Source of the DNA: Globodera rostochiensis
Lineage: Eukaryota > Nematoda > Chromadorea > Rhabditida > Heteroderidae
Assembly (NCBI GenBank): GCA_018350325.1
Contig: JAEVLN010000049.1
Span: forward strand, 62,001-126,000
DNA: 64,000 bases
Direction of reading: 5' to 3'
The notes under the pieces were generated by a model that saw nothing but the letters and a program-made list of their open reading frames with translations, searched no databases and had not been told where the DNA came from. Shown here in pieces: positions 10,401 to 21,423 of the stretch (within the stretch, counting starts at the first letter, position 1; each line of letters opens with the position of its first letter). A program made the position numbers and the translations under genes.

Positions 10401-12974
10401 AAGGTTTTTAAAACTTTTAAAAATTATTTTCTATTATTTTTAATAGATAATATATGTAATTAGTAACCTTATATTAAAACAATTGCAATAAATTATTTGT
10501 AAGAATAGTAAAGGTGGGGACTAAACATTAAAATAAATTATAATATTCCATCTTTTTAACTGTGCACTTTTTTTTGTTGATCACATCATTAGGTAGGATA
10601 AGTTGAGATGTTTGAATGTTTATGCGCCTATCGCCGCCGGTTTTGTCGTCGTCTTGTTTTTAACAACTTTGTTCCCCTAATCCAGGGTGGCTTAGGCCTA
10701 AACCTAATTAACCCTAAGTCTCTAACGTTTTCTTAGTTATTCTATCCGGCTTTGGTGTTACTTATAAAGTAAGGTTTCTTTAATTTTCAAAAATTTCAAC
10801 TGATTCAAAAATTTTCCCGAGAATGCAGGCAGCTTTGGGATAATCGAGAATAATTTAACCTTTTCAGTTGAAGCAGCTAGAAATAAATTCAATTTGTTTT
10901 GGAAACACTTTTTTTTATTCGGAATAAATATCTTTAGAAATCAAACATTGACTTAATTGTTCCTACTAATTTTAAATTTCAAGTACAAAACATTTTAGAT
11001 ATTATTTTGAAATGGTTTTAGTATTTGAAAATTGAAATAACATTAAAAATGATAAAATTTTTATTTGTAAAATGTGAGATGACAATTGATCAGAAAATTG
11101 TAATAGGTATGTGGCACTGTTGGGCCTTCCTGGAGAGCTTTTCTGGCCTGCGGAGGAGGCAGCAGTCCTCCCTATACTTTAACTCGATCTCTCGACTCTC
11201 CTTTATTTGTCTTCCAATCAGAGGGAATGCGAACCAAAGGAGGGGAGCCAAATCAGGGTGGCCATAGTACCTGTTTTAGCAGGGTTTTCCTGCTTTTTGG
11301 GCTTTTTCCTGCTAAATTCCTGCTTTTTAACTTTGGCCTGCTTTTGTCTGCTTTTTACTGCTTTTTGCCTGCGTTTTAAATTTTATGGGAATTCTCGCTT
11401 AAAAATGTCCAAATTCCTAAAATTTTAGAGCAATTTTCTTAACAAACCATGTTAAAACCTTCAAAAAATTTTCCTGGCGACGCCTGGCACCGCCGACACC
11501 TGCCATTCTTAAAAAAGCATCGAAAGTACGGGAATTTTTTAAAATTTTGGTTGCAAATCCCTTAACAAACTGAAACAAAAATTCAAAAATTTCTAGGCGG
11601 CGCCTATCGGCACCCCCCCCCCCCTGTAAATCAGAATTCTTAAAAAATTTGTATTTTTGAAAAATTCTAAAATCGTCAAAATTTTGCTCAATTCTTAACA
11701 AAAACAATGTAAAAATTTTTCCCGACGGCGCCTGTTTGAAACGTCAGACCCACCAACAACAAAACCAAGGCTAGAAAAGGCTCCGGTCTTTAGTAAAACA
11801 GAAAAATTAAACAATTTTGGCATTAATCGTATATTTACACGCCTAAAAAATATTCCTGCTAAATTCCTGCTTTTTGCATAAGCCGATCCTGCTTTTTCCT
11901 GCTTTTTAAACTGCAAATCCTGCTTTTCGGGTTTTACAGGTCGCCACCCTGAGCCGAATAATCGAGCGGATTGACCCCGATCACCAAAAAGCCCAACCAT
12001 AACGAACAATGGGGGGGGGGGGGGAAGATTTAGTCCACAACAACCGTTCGGGGGAGGAGCAAGAAACATAACGGGATGGATGGATTGGAGAAACAAATGA
12101 AAAATTTAAATAAATAAAGAAATTATTTATGATGGAAAAAAGTCAAAATAAAAATAGAAAATGTCAGTAATTTTTATAACCAGTTTCTAGATCAAGTAAC
12201 TCTATTAATGACGGTTCACTTGAAACAGCCGGTGAACGGCACACCGTTTCTGTCGGCAAACTTTCAAAGGTGTCCACGGACATCGTTCCTGTTTCAACTC
12301 CTTGCGGCGATTGTTGCTCTTAAAAGCCATCGAATGTTTCGTAAAAATAAGGCTATTATTTGAAGCTTTTAGGAATTGGAGAGGTCCGGCGCAGGGGGCT
12401 GATTCCGGACATTTTTGGAGCCGGAATTCGGAATATTTGAATTTTGGGATTTTTAACTAAATTGGTTTAGAACTGATCACCCCCCCCCCCCCCCCCCCCC
12501 CTCCCCCCTTTTCCTCGACCCCCCCCCCCCCTTTCCTCGACCTCCCTCACACGCACCCACCCTCAAATTTTAATATCCCCCCTTTTTAGTAAAAATTTTA
12601 GCTATAAAAAGTAAAATTCTAAGTATTTACATAAATATTTTGATTTATTTTAGAAAGACGCAACATCACGATCGGAAAAAATAAGTTTTGAAAAATCGAT
12701 TTTTCGAAATCTGGAAAACTTTATTGATTTTTAAATAATGCGGTTAACCGCGGATAACCTCGGGCCGTTAACGGTTATAAGATTTTGAGGACGGGCGGTT
12801 ACGGTTAAGAAAATTGGTACCCGTGAGCACCCCTGGTTAATTCCCTAAAAAGGTCAATTACTGTATTCTGGACGCTTCTTCCAAACATTGGGGTGGATGG
12901 TTTCTATTGGTGTTTATGTCGTTGACCTCTGCCACCCCGATTTATAGGGGAAGAATATTTATTTGTGGTCAACT
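10401..12974. other. Spacer between macro-OTU copies 2 and 3
   Basis: Noncoding. From about 10800 to 12350 it is paralogous to 5000-6250, the downstream flank of copy 2. It contains the hAT-like insertion at 11254-11951, a copy of the GAATGCAGGCAGCTTTGG repeat near 10820, GGCTTAGGCCTAA palindromes near 10690, a G-run near 12010 and long C-runs at 12480-12540. No gene is supported. Confidence 0.5.
11254..11951. mobile_element. Second hAT-like non-autonomous element, 698 bp
   Basis: The left end is CAGGGTGGCCATAGTACCTG; the reverse complement of the right end is CAGGGTGGCGACCTG. TCCTGCTTTTT repeats lie inside both ends. The flanks are agccaaat (11246-11253) and agccgaat (11952-11959), an 8-bp duplication with one mismatch. 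The matching empty site is near 5346-5358 in the sister block (gagacgaataatcg). It encodes no transposase; ORFs across the inner GGCGCCTATCGGCACC-type sequence are shadows. Confidence 0.7.
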
Positions 12975-15788
12975 TCAAGGACCTGGCGGGTGCTGTTGTT
13001 GTTGGTGTGGTGCCTTGTTTCCGTAAAGAAAATCCTCTGGTATGTCAAAGTTTTGAGCAAAAATATATTCTGATCCAGCGGATGCATTTGGTGACTTTGG
13101 ATCCTTAAAACAGAACGGTATCTACCCAACTCGCTACCTGCTAAATCGTATCTCGCTACTTTTTTCCAAGCTTTTTTTCACTTTTTTCAAAGTCAACTAA
13201 ATCAAATACATTTGCTTTTTGATAGTATTGTCAGCTTCCAAATGATATCAAAAATTATAATTTAGTTAGCTTTCAACAAAGTTTTAAGGAACAAAACTTT
13301 AAAAAGTAAGAATGTAGGGAGTTGGCAGTAGCGAGTTGGGAGTAGTTCAAACAAAACATAATAAGTCTAAGAACATTTTGAGAAACTTACGAAGACGATG
13401 GATTGATAATGTTCAATGCCATCGTACCAAATCACTATAGGATTTACAACGGTTCTTTCAACAACAACGTCCTGTGGAGTCTGTTGTTGTACAGTGAAGT
13501 TGTTCAGTTGAACATGAGGAATGTTACGTGTCATCCCCTATTATATTTGAAAATTTATTTTAAAAACGAGTGCTTAGTTATTCACCATGTACTCTCCGTC
13601 TGGAAAGCGCACATCAATGCGTTGCGTAATTGATTTATTGTTCCATTTAGGCATCTTATCTCGTAGAATATCATCTTCAGCAATTGGTCGCAGAATGACC
13701 ACCGGTCTTTGTAGCAAAATTGCTATTGTGTGTGCGTCGTCAAGTTGAGCCCATATTCCACTGCCACGCGCCGGGTTTTCAATATGCCGAGAGTAGGCCT
13801 CGAGTGTTTGGTTGTACCTAGAGTCTGGTAAAATAAAAATGCCGGGAACGAGTTCAATACGGGGTTTTTTAGTTCTCGGTAAAAAATCCCGCTTGGCAAA
13901 AAAGGCGGAAACGGGACTGGAAATCAAGTACTTTTTACTCAGAAATCCAGTACTTTTCACGAGGGAATCCCATTCCCGCCGATCGCTAGTTGTACCAAAG
14001 GTCAGATGGTGATGGCAAAAGGAGTTGACTAAGCTCATGCGTAAAGTCGGCATGGCTCCTATAGCGCTTTCGAGGGAAGAAGTTTGGATTCTCGAGAATA
14101 GCGCGCAAAATGCGACCAGAAGCTTTACGTAGCGCGTCTGAGTTTTCCATTGAGTCGACTCGAAACAGTCCATAGCAGATGGCTCTGTAAAAGTTTAGAA
14201 TATTGTTCTAAAGTTCAGCGAAGGCAAAAAAAAGTAAGTACGAGTATATTCGTTTAAATTTTTTGTTTTTAAACCGGTAAAAACAGTCTCCATCTCCTTT
14301 GACATTGACGCAGCGAACAGACTGCCGAATTGCTTCTTCAACAATTGGTGTTGGTTTATCATTCACTGCTAGTGGTAGTGGTGCCGGTGACGGTGATTGG
14401 CTTGTGGATGGCTCGTTGATCGCTGACGTTCTCGGTGTTGATTGTGTGGACGGCTCGCTGATCGCTGACGTTCTCGGTGTTGATTGTGTGGACGGCTCGC
14501 CGATCGCTGACGTTCTCGGTGTTGATTGTGTGGACGGCTCGCCGATTGCTGACGTTCTCGGTATTGATTGCCGTGATGGCACAATTTGACGTTTAGCCTT
14601 TCAATTTGATGTTAAAATTAGAACAACCAAACAATTGCTAAAGGGCTAAATACTCCAGCAGGTGGTTGACCCTTCCAATTTCGACCAATTTCAAAGCACC
14701 AAGCAAAATTCAAATTTTTTAAAAATCAATTTTAGCTTAAGTCAAAGAACGTTTTTATCGACTTTTGAACAAATTTTTATTTAAAAAGGGGCGGGCAACC
14801 AAATGGAGTAATACTAAATAAAGTACCGCTTCAATGAGATCCTTATACAATTGTTCGTCATTTCTACTTAAGCAGACCAAAGTGATTTGCTGCACTTGGT
14901 GTTTGTTTGCGCCTGTGTTAAGCCAATTCAAAATAGCCTCCAATGCAGCCACTGCTGCCAAATCTTTTGGAAATCCATTATTTCCAGTTGAAATATTTGG
15001 AAAAGCCTTAAATAGCTTTTTAGCAAATGGGCCACACACACAATTTTTACAATTGTTTGGCCTTTTTTCGCAATTAAGTGATCCAAAGATCCTGTGTAGC
15101 ACAATTTCAGCGCCAAAGTGTGTTCGGCAGATGGATTTTTGTCTTGGACAATTGGACCAACTGCGTGGGCAATGACTGTAAAGAGCAGAATATTTAGTTT
15201 ACCGACATTTCGCCCACCCGACATTTCATCTATGACATTTCATCCACTAAACAAAACACGGCCTTTGCTCCCTCGTGACATTTCTTAATCGGCAAAAACC
15301 CGGCTTAATCTAAAAAAGCTTGCCTGGTTCCATTCAAGTTTACGTTCATTATGTACATCTCGCCACATGTCACTCAATAAAATTGAAAGCATTTGGAGGT
15401 GTACAAAATTTGGTATTTTGTTTTAATGTATAAAATGTTGCATATTTGCTTAGTGGATGAAATGTTTAAATGCCATCATGCTGAACATTTTACAAAAAAC
15501 ATTTTTACATTGAACGTTTTTTTTGCGCAAATTCCCAAAAGCATCGGTGACGACAACAGAACCGGGAGGGTATGCACTTCCTTTGGATTCTCTCAAAGTG
15601 TTGAGTACAAGTTGAAGCATGTCCATCTCTGGTTCACATGCTCTATGGATTGCATCGCTAATTCCACCAACGCGGCTCAGCCGACTATTTGCATCAGTAA
15701 CAATGATGGAGACCTTTTGCTTTGTTATGTCCCCGCTGACCACATTGATTTTGCGGAGTTGGTCAATGGTGATGTTTTGAATGGCCAA
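12975..15788 (-). pseudogene. Macro-OTU gene, copy 3 (5' truncated, frameshifted)
   Basis: Exons homologous to copy 2: partial exon 1 (about 15788-15509), 15175-14827, 14597-14275, 14184-13996, 13817-13586, 13537-13391 and 13103-12975. Similarity to the sisters stops at about 15788, so the signal peptide and start are missing. What lies beyond is an unrelated sequence followed by GGGCCTCACCCC repeats. Exon 2 is one base short relative to copy 2 (in the A-run near 15045), which breaks the macro frame before FPNISTG. Exons 3-7 are open and in phase, with the OTU motifs GDGDCFYR and WYDGIEHYQS intact. A one-base change brings the stop one codon earlier than in copy 2. The linker is the longest of the three copies. 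Confidence 0.75.
14411..14578 (-). repeat. 42-bp coding repeat x4 in the macro-OTU linker
   Basis: Four near-perfect 42-bp units lie within exon 3 of copy 3. Each encodes a 14-residue unit of the type PSTQSTPRTSAIGE. Copy 1 has only one degenerate unit (SSRTSTPRTSVASKPS) and copy 2 has none. The unit length is a multiple of three, so unit number can change without loss of frame. Confidence 0.85.
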
Positions 15789-16262
15789 TTGTGGGCCAGC
15801 TTTTTCAGTCCCTTTCTCAATGCTTTCAGGGTGAGATCCTTTCTTACTCTCTTGCGCACGCTTCCTGGTATAATCATGGTCTACAAGGCTGAAACCGACT
15901 CAAAAATTACAGATTTGTGCCAAGCTTGTCTTCCCGACCTTGACGCCCGTGACCCCAACACATATTTCGGCTCACCCCTACCCCCGACATTTTGCGCCTC
16001 ACCCGACCCCCGACATATTTGGGCCTCACCCCGACCCCCGACATAATTGGGCCTCACCCCGACTTTCCCCGTAGCTAGCCATTACCGTCTGGCCACTACC
16101 GTCTCAGGGACATTTGCAGCTCATAACTTTTTTCAAGACTGACCAATCTTCGTAATCTATATATTATCGAACTTTTTCATTATTTTCAGGTCATCACTTT
16201 GTTCAATTTTATCCAATGATTTTTCATATACTTAAAATAGCTTCTTCTTATTACGGCCTCTG
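15789..16262. other. No gene seen; start of GGGCCTCACC repeats
   Basis: Beyond the copy 3 breakpoint lies about 170 bp of sequence unlike the other copies, then CCGACATTTTGCGCCTCACCC-like units (about 15955-16060), then AT-rich sequence flanked by a short inverted pair, TACCGTCTGGCCACTACCGT near 16083 and ACGGTAGTGGCCAGACCGTA near 16276. Confidence 0.4.
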
Positions 16263-16480
16263 CTAAAAGTTCCGAGACGGTAGTGGCCAGACCGTAATGA
16301 CCCTTTCCCGACCCAGAATGGTTAAAATTGACTTTATTAATTTTTTTTCGGTGTCAGAAAGTGAGTGAGCGCTTCCATTTGAAGGATCAGGATGTGGAGG
16401 GCTTTTTCCTCTGCTTGGGTCGCCTTTGCTAGACGAAGGACTAAGCTGATCTGCAAATTTCAAAAGAAATAAGGACATCC

Positions 16481-16736
16481 TTTGCAGCAAATAAGGGCGT
16501 CCTTACAAGCCATTAAAGACGTCCTTTGCAGCAAATAAGGGCGTCCTTACAAGCCATTAAAGACGTCCTTTGCAGCAAATAAGGGCGTCCTTACAAGCCA
16601 TTAATGACGTCCTTGCAGCAAATAAGGACGTCCTTACAAGCCATTAAAGACGTCCTTTGCAGCAAATAAGGGCGTCCTTACAAGCCATTAAAGACGTCCT
16701 TTGCAGCAAATAAGGGCGTCCTTACAAGCCATTAAA
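16481..16736. repeat. 44-bp minisatellite, six units
   Basis: Units of 44 bp, with one 43-bp variant near 16610, contain CAAATAAGGGCGTCC and GCCATTAAAGACG. Shorter runs of the same unit are at 17280-17370, 18640-18855 and 19490-19585, always at the same place in each block of the array. Confidence 0.85.
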
Positions 16737-16874
16737 GACCAGCTTTTTGGGCATTATTTTTAACTGCGAATACTTACTTAAAGGTTGTTTACTCTCTGAA
16801 CCTTGTCGTTCCCTTTTGGGGTGTGACGATTTTGCTCGGCGGGCTGAAAGTAACAATGATCCGTGAATTAACTA

Positions 16875-17040
16875 ACCACGACATATTTGGGCCTCACCCC
16901 GACATAATTGGGCCTCACCCGACGACCGACACTTTTAGGTCTCACCTTGACTGCCTAGGCCTCACCCCGACGCCCGACATTTTTGGGCCTCACCCCGACA
17001 TTTTTGGGCCTCACCCCGACATATATGGGCCTCCGGGCGG
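16875..17040. repeat. GGGCCTCACCCCGACAT short tandem repeats
   Basis: Roughly 20-bp units of the pattern CGACATTTTTGGGCCTCACC. Sister clusters are at 15955-16060, 17520-17660 and 18995-19240. They resemble the GGGGTCGGG motifs near 3110, 34920 and 55205-55260, which suggests one dispersed family. Confidence 0.7.
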
Positions 17041-17759
17041 TTAAAAGGGTTTCTTCCCGACCCCTGGGGGCGGGAGGACCTTTTGGGGCTCTGGGTCGGT
17101 GATCGGGGAGCACCCCTAGTTAAAATATGACTTTTTGTCTTTTTTTCCATGTCAGAAGTTGAGTGAATGCCTCCATTTAAAACATCAAGATGTGGAGGGC
17201 TTTTTCCTCTGCTTGGATCGCCTTTGCTTGACGAAGGACTAAGCTGATCTGCAAATTTCAAAAGAAATAAGGACATTCTTTTCATCAAATAAGGGCGTCC
17301 TTGCAAGCCATTAAAGACGCCCTTTGAGCAAATAAGGGCGTCCTTGCAAGCCATTAAGGACGTTCTTTGCAGCTTTTTGGGCATTATTTTTAACTTTCGA
17401 CTACTTACTTAAAGGTTGTTTACTCTCTGAGCCTTGCCGTTCCATTTTGGGGTGTGACGATTTTGCTCGGCGAGCTGAAGGTAATAATGATCCGTGAATT
17501 AACCAACCCCAAAATTTTTGTGCCTCAGCTCCCGACATATTTGGGACTCATCCCGACATATTTGGGCCTCACACCGACATTTTTAGGCCTCGCCCCTACA
17601 TATTTGGGCCTCACCTTGACTGCCTGGGCCTCACCCGACCCTCGACTTTTTGGGGCCCACCCCGACTTTCCCATCTCCGAATGGTTAAACAGGCTTTCTC
17701 CTCGACCCTTCGGGGGCGGCTCTGATCAGTTTGGCGCAGGCGGTTCTGCGCCCACATTA

Positions 17760-18300
17760 CAAAATTATTTTAGCACCGACAAACCTTACTAAAAACACTT
17801 TTTATCAAACTTTGAAAAATATTTTTGTTTTTCAAAAAGGTGGGGGGCACAAACCCGGCTATTACCCAGTTTTTGTTGAGGTGAGAAAAGCATAATCCCG
17901 GCACAATTGCAAATTACCCGTTCATAAAAACAGCTTTTGAGCCAGGCTTAAGCCTACGCTAGCTTAGGTTTAGGCCTGAGGCTAAGCTCATTTAGGCCTT
18001 TATGAATTAAAAATTTCGCAAGTTATAAAATATTATTTATGCCAAAATATTTTTTAATTCTTCTTCAAATTCGATTTAGAATTCGACAAACGGCTGTCAT
18101 ATATGTGTTTCTTAACCTAATACGCCGCAAAATAGAATTCCTCAAAGTGATGGACTTTGTTATTTTTGATATTCTATTGTTGTATTTTAAAATTTGATGC
18201 TTAAAAGATCACCTTCAAACCTTGGTCATAGTGGTACATGTTAATAGGAACTAGAATTTAAGTGATTTTTTTAATAAAATCAATTTTTTCTTTATTAAAA
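17760..18300. other. No gene seen
   Basis: AT-rich sequence with a TTAGGCCT-type palindrome near 17945-17995. It is followed at about 18302-18420 by GCCGAACTGGCCGGCGCC-like units that resemble the arms of a foldback element. Confidence 0.4.
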
Positions 18301-19969
18301 TTTGTCGCCGCTAAAATGTCCATTACCAGTGTCGCCGAACTGGCCGGCGCCAAAACGGCACGACGCCGAAAAAACCGCGCCGAACTGGCCGCGCCGAACC
18401 GGCTGCGCACAATTGACCCCGACCCTTTGGGGGCAAGAAAGTCCTGGGTCGGGAGGACCTTTTGGGGCTCGGGGTCGGCCCTTAGTTAAAATATTACTTC
18501 TTGTTATTTTTTCCGTGTCAGAAGATGAGTGAATGCCTCCATTTGAAACATCAAGATGTGGAGGGCTTTTTTCTCTGCTTGGGTCGCCTTTGCTTGACGA
18601 AGGACTAAGCTGATCTGCAATTTTAAAAGAAATAAGGACATCATTTGCAGCAAATAAGGGCGTCCTTGCAAGCCATTAAAGACGTCTTTTGAGCAAATAA
18701 GGGCGTCCTTACAAGCCATTAAAGACGTCCTTGCAGCAAATAAGGGCGTCCTTACAAGCCATTAAAGACGTGCTTTGCAGCAAATAAGGGCGTCCTTACA
18801 AGCCATTAAAGACGTCCTTTGCAGCAAATAAGGGCGTCCTTACAAGTCATTAAAGACCAGCTTTTTGGGCATTATTTTTAACTTGCGAATACTTACTTAA
18901 AGGTTGTTTACTCTCTGAGCCTTGTCGTTCCATTTTGGGGTGTGACGATTTTGCTCGGCGGGCTGAAAGTAACAATGATCCGTGAATTAACTGACCACGA
19001 CATATTTGGGCCTCACCCCGACATAATTGGGCCTCACCCGACGACCGACACTTTTAGGTCTCACCTTGACTGCCTAGGCCTCACCCCGACGCCCGACATT
19101 TTTGGGTCTCACCCCGACATTTTTGGGCCTCACCCCGACACCCGACATTTTTGAGTCTCACCCCGACATTTTTGGGCCTCACCCCGACATAATTGGGCCT
19201 CACCCCCGACATTTTTGGGCCTCACCCCAATATATATGGGCCTCCGGGCGGTTAAAAGGGTTTCTTCCCGACCCCTGGGGGCGGGAGGACCTTTTGGGGC
19301 TCTGGGTCGGTGATCGGGGAGCACCCCTAGTTAAAATATGACTTTTTGTCTTTTTTTCCATGTCAGAAGTTGAGTGAATGCCTCCATTTAAAACATCAAG
19401 ATGTGGAGGGCTTTTTCCTCTGCTTGGGTCGCCTTGGCTAGACGAATGACTAAGCTGATCTGCAAATTTCAAAAGAAATAAGGGCATCATTTGCAGCAAA
19501 TAAGGGCGTCCTTGCAAGCCATTAAAGACGTCCTTTGAGCAAATAAGGGCGTCCTTGAAGCCATTGGAGCCGTCCTTTGCAGCCTTTTGGGCATTATTTT
19601 TAACTTCCAAATACTTACTTAAAGGTTGTTTACTCTCTGAGCCTTGTCGTTCCATTTTGGGGTGTGACGATTTTTCTCGGCGAACTGAAAAAGTGACAAC
19701 GATTTGTGAATTATTATGTTGAATATATATCTAATAATTAGTGCCCGGATTTGAAAATTTTATAAAAAATAACAAAAATAAAAAATTTCAGAAAAATTTC
19801 ATCTTTGGGGTGGATTAGGGGTGCATTTTTGGTTTGAATTTTTTTTTTTAATTTTTTCCAAATTTTGTCGTTTTTATTGCAGGTTTTTCACATGAAAAAT
19901 ACCTAAAATATTGATTTATTTTCAAAAAAACTAAAATATTGATTTATATTGACTAATAAGGCGCTCTAA

Positions 19970-20241
19970 TTACTCTACTAACAAAACTACAGTAAACCAA
20001 CCCTTTTTATGCGTCATTTGTTGTTGTCGTCGTTCGTACTTCGTCCGTTCACGCGGCAATGGTTCGAGTTGTTCAACAACTTCGTCACGTTCAAATATAC
20101 CAGCCTCAAGGTCATCACGATGATTTTTTTGACGGCCAGAGTTGCATTGCCAGATCGCAAGCACCAAAAGTGCACACAAAACAACAACAAAAATAATCGC
20201 AATTCCTCCGCTCCCGCGTTTGCGTCTTCGGCGTTGGCTTT
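19970..20241 (-). CDS. C-terminal exon with a transmembrane helix (partial gene)
   Basis: Open from an acceptor (CCTATAG) at 20242 to TAA at 19970. After a basic stretch (RRRRKRG) comes a strongly hydrophobic run (GIAIIFVVVLCALLVLAIW) and then a charged tail rich in Glu, Arg and Gln. This looks like a single-pass membrane protein's end. It could be the last exon of the gene at 20562-21423, but the splice phases do not match directly (0 versus 1), so an unseen exon or a separate gene is required. Family unknown. Confidence 0.35.
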
Positions 20242-20561
20242 CTATAGGTAGGAGGTAAAAGGTAAAAATTCAAATTTAGGAAATTTGGAAATGTCATAAC
20301 ATTTTTTAGAATGTGTTTGATCGAGCATATACAAATTTCGGATCACGCTCTCTAAACAAGTCGCCGTAAAAGCTTGATCAGAATTTTCGATATCTCCGGG
20401 AATCAATTAGAGAAAAGGCTTGAGAACCGATTGCAATTTCGATCGAAAATCTCCAATATCGAAAAAAACGATCGAGATTCGTTCGCACAGAAAAATTATG
20501 GTAAAATTTCGTCGATCAAGAAACTCGATCGTTTCTCTAGAATCAATAACCGACTTTTTAC

Positions 20562-21423
20562 GCTTTTTAAATTGCCCAATCCGTCACTGCCATCAATGGA
20601 GAAATCCATCATTAGGCGAAGCATTCGTTTCTCGCGTTGACCATTTTTGCGTTTTTCATAGGCTTAAAATGTTTTTAGAACATTTACTTTTTTATCAAAT
20701 TTATATTTACAAAAATGTGTTAATTCTACTCACATTCATGGTCATTTTGCCAATTTTGGCCTTTGTATTTGGCCCAAAGTTTGCCCAATTCCAACAACAG
20801 ACTCTTGTCGTCAATTTTCTCATTTTCCATCGACACAATTTCAATTAACGGAATTTGCCACCGATTTGCCAGAAAAATGACGGTTCCATAAAGATCACCT
20901 TTTAAATCTTTAAATGTGGCGTTCTGAACTCCTATAAAACAAAGAATTTCCAAAAATAATTTTAATTATTTTTTACCTCGATTAATTGAATTCTTTACAG
21001 CGTTAATGGATTTGTGTAATTTATGCAACAATTCGGCCACCGGTTTGTCAATCAGTTCAATCTTCTTCAGGAATTCAAATTTTTCCTTCAGAGAATGGCT
21101 TATCGGTTGACCCTGAAAAGTTTATTTAAGAAGATCCTCTGGTTCTGATCAGCAGGTTCTTGATCCTGACTGCTGACCACCTGTGCATGATCGTTCAATG
21201 CCGCTCCGATCACAATTTCATGCTCGCTGAGGTCGCACACGAACTGCTTCAACTCCTCGTCCTCTCCGTTCCCATTGCTCAACTCACTGTTCATGTATAG
21301 CTTCGCCAACACATTGTTGTCCGGCCCATGAAATTCACTATTCTCCAAAGCATTGAAGCAGTTCAAATCGGCAAAAACCGTGCCAATCAGCACAGAACAA
21401 AATGCCAGAAACCCGATTGTCAT
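20562..21423 (-). CDS. Secreted protein of unknown family (3' end not resolved)
   Basis: Four phase-consistent exons: 21423-21181, 21112-20977, 20931-20734 and 20662-20562, with introns of 41-71 bp. The ATG at 21421-21423 starts a signal peptide (MTIGFLAFCSVLIGTVFA). The mature part has an acidic SNGNGEDEELKQFVCDL segment, then LSEHEIVIG, a helix-rich exon with many Lys/Leu, and a fourth exon rich in Lys/Arg. I do not recognise the family. The signal peptide, the following CFN motif and the 5' flank are clearly related to those of the macro-OTU genes, although the rest is not. Relics of the family lie at 24048-24187, 26218-26320 and 27478-27740. The terminal exon was not found; 19970-20241 is a candidate. 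Confidence 0.6.

Larger units (their letters stand above)
16263..19680 (-). repeat. Four-copy tandem array of a small Ser/Lys-rich gene model with minisatellite intron
   Basis: Four related blocks lie at roughly 16263-16820, 17100-17450, 18490-18935 and 19330-19660. In each, minus-strand exon 1 is a 13-residue stretch of the type MERQGSESKQPL ending at GTAAGTATT. The intron is mainly 44-bp repeats (AAATAAGGGCGTCCTTACAA core). Exon 2 follows AAATTTGCAG and encodes QLSPSSSKGDPSRGKSPP plus a polar tail; splice phase agrees (1/1). The first block has lost the ATG (CCATTTT changed to CCCTTTT). Downstream of each exon 2 lie GGGCCTCACCCCGACAT units, so the C-terminus cannot be placed. I do not recognise the protein. 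The whole could be a noncoding satellite. Confidence 0.4.

Noticed and set aside
15393..16046. 217-residue plus-strand ORF
   Set aside because: Antisense to macro exon 1 of copy 3 and then through GGGCCTCACC repeats; no plus-strand domain signal.
16481..16736. CRISPR-like array
   Set aside because: Direct tandem 44-bp units without unique spacers, in a eukaryotic genome.
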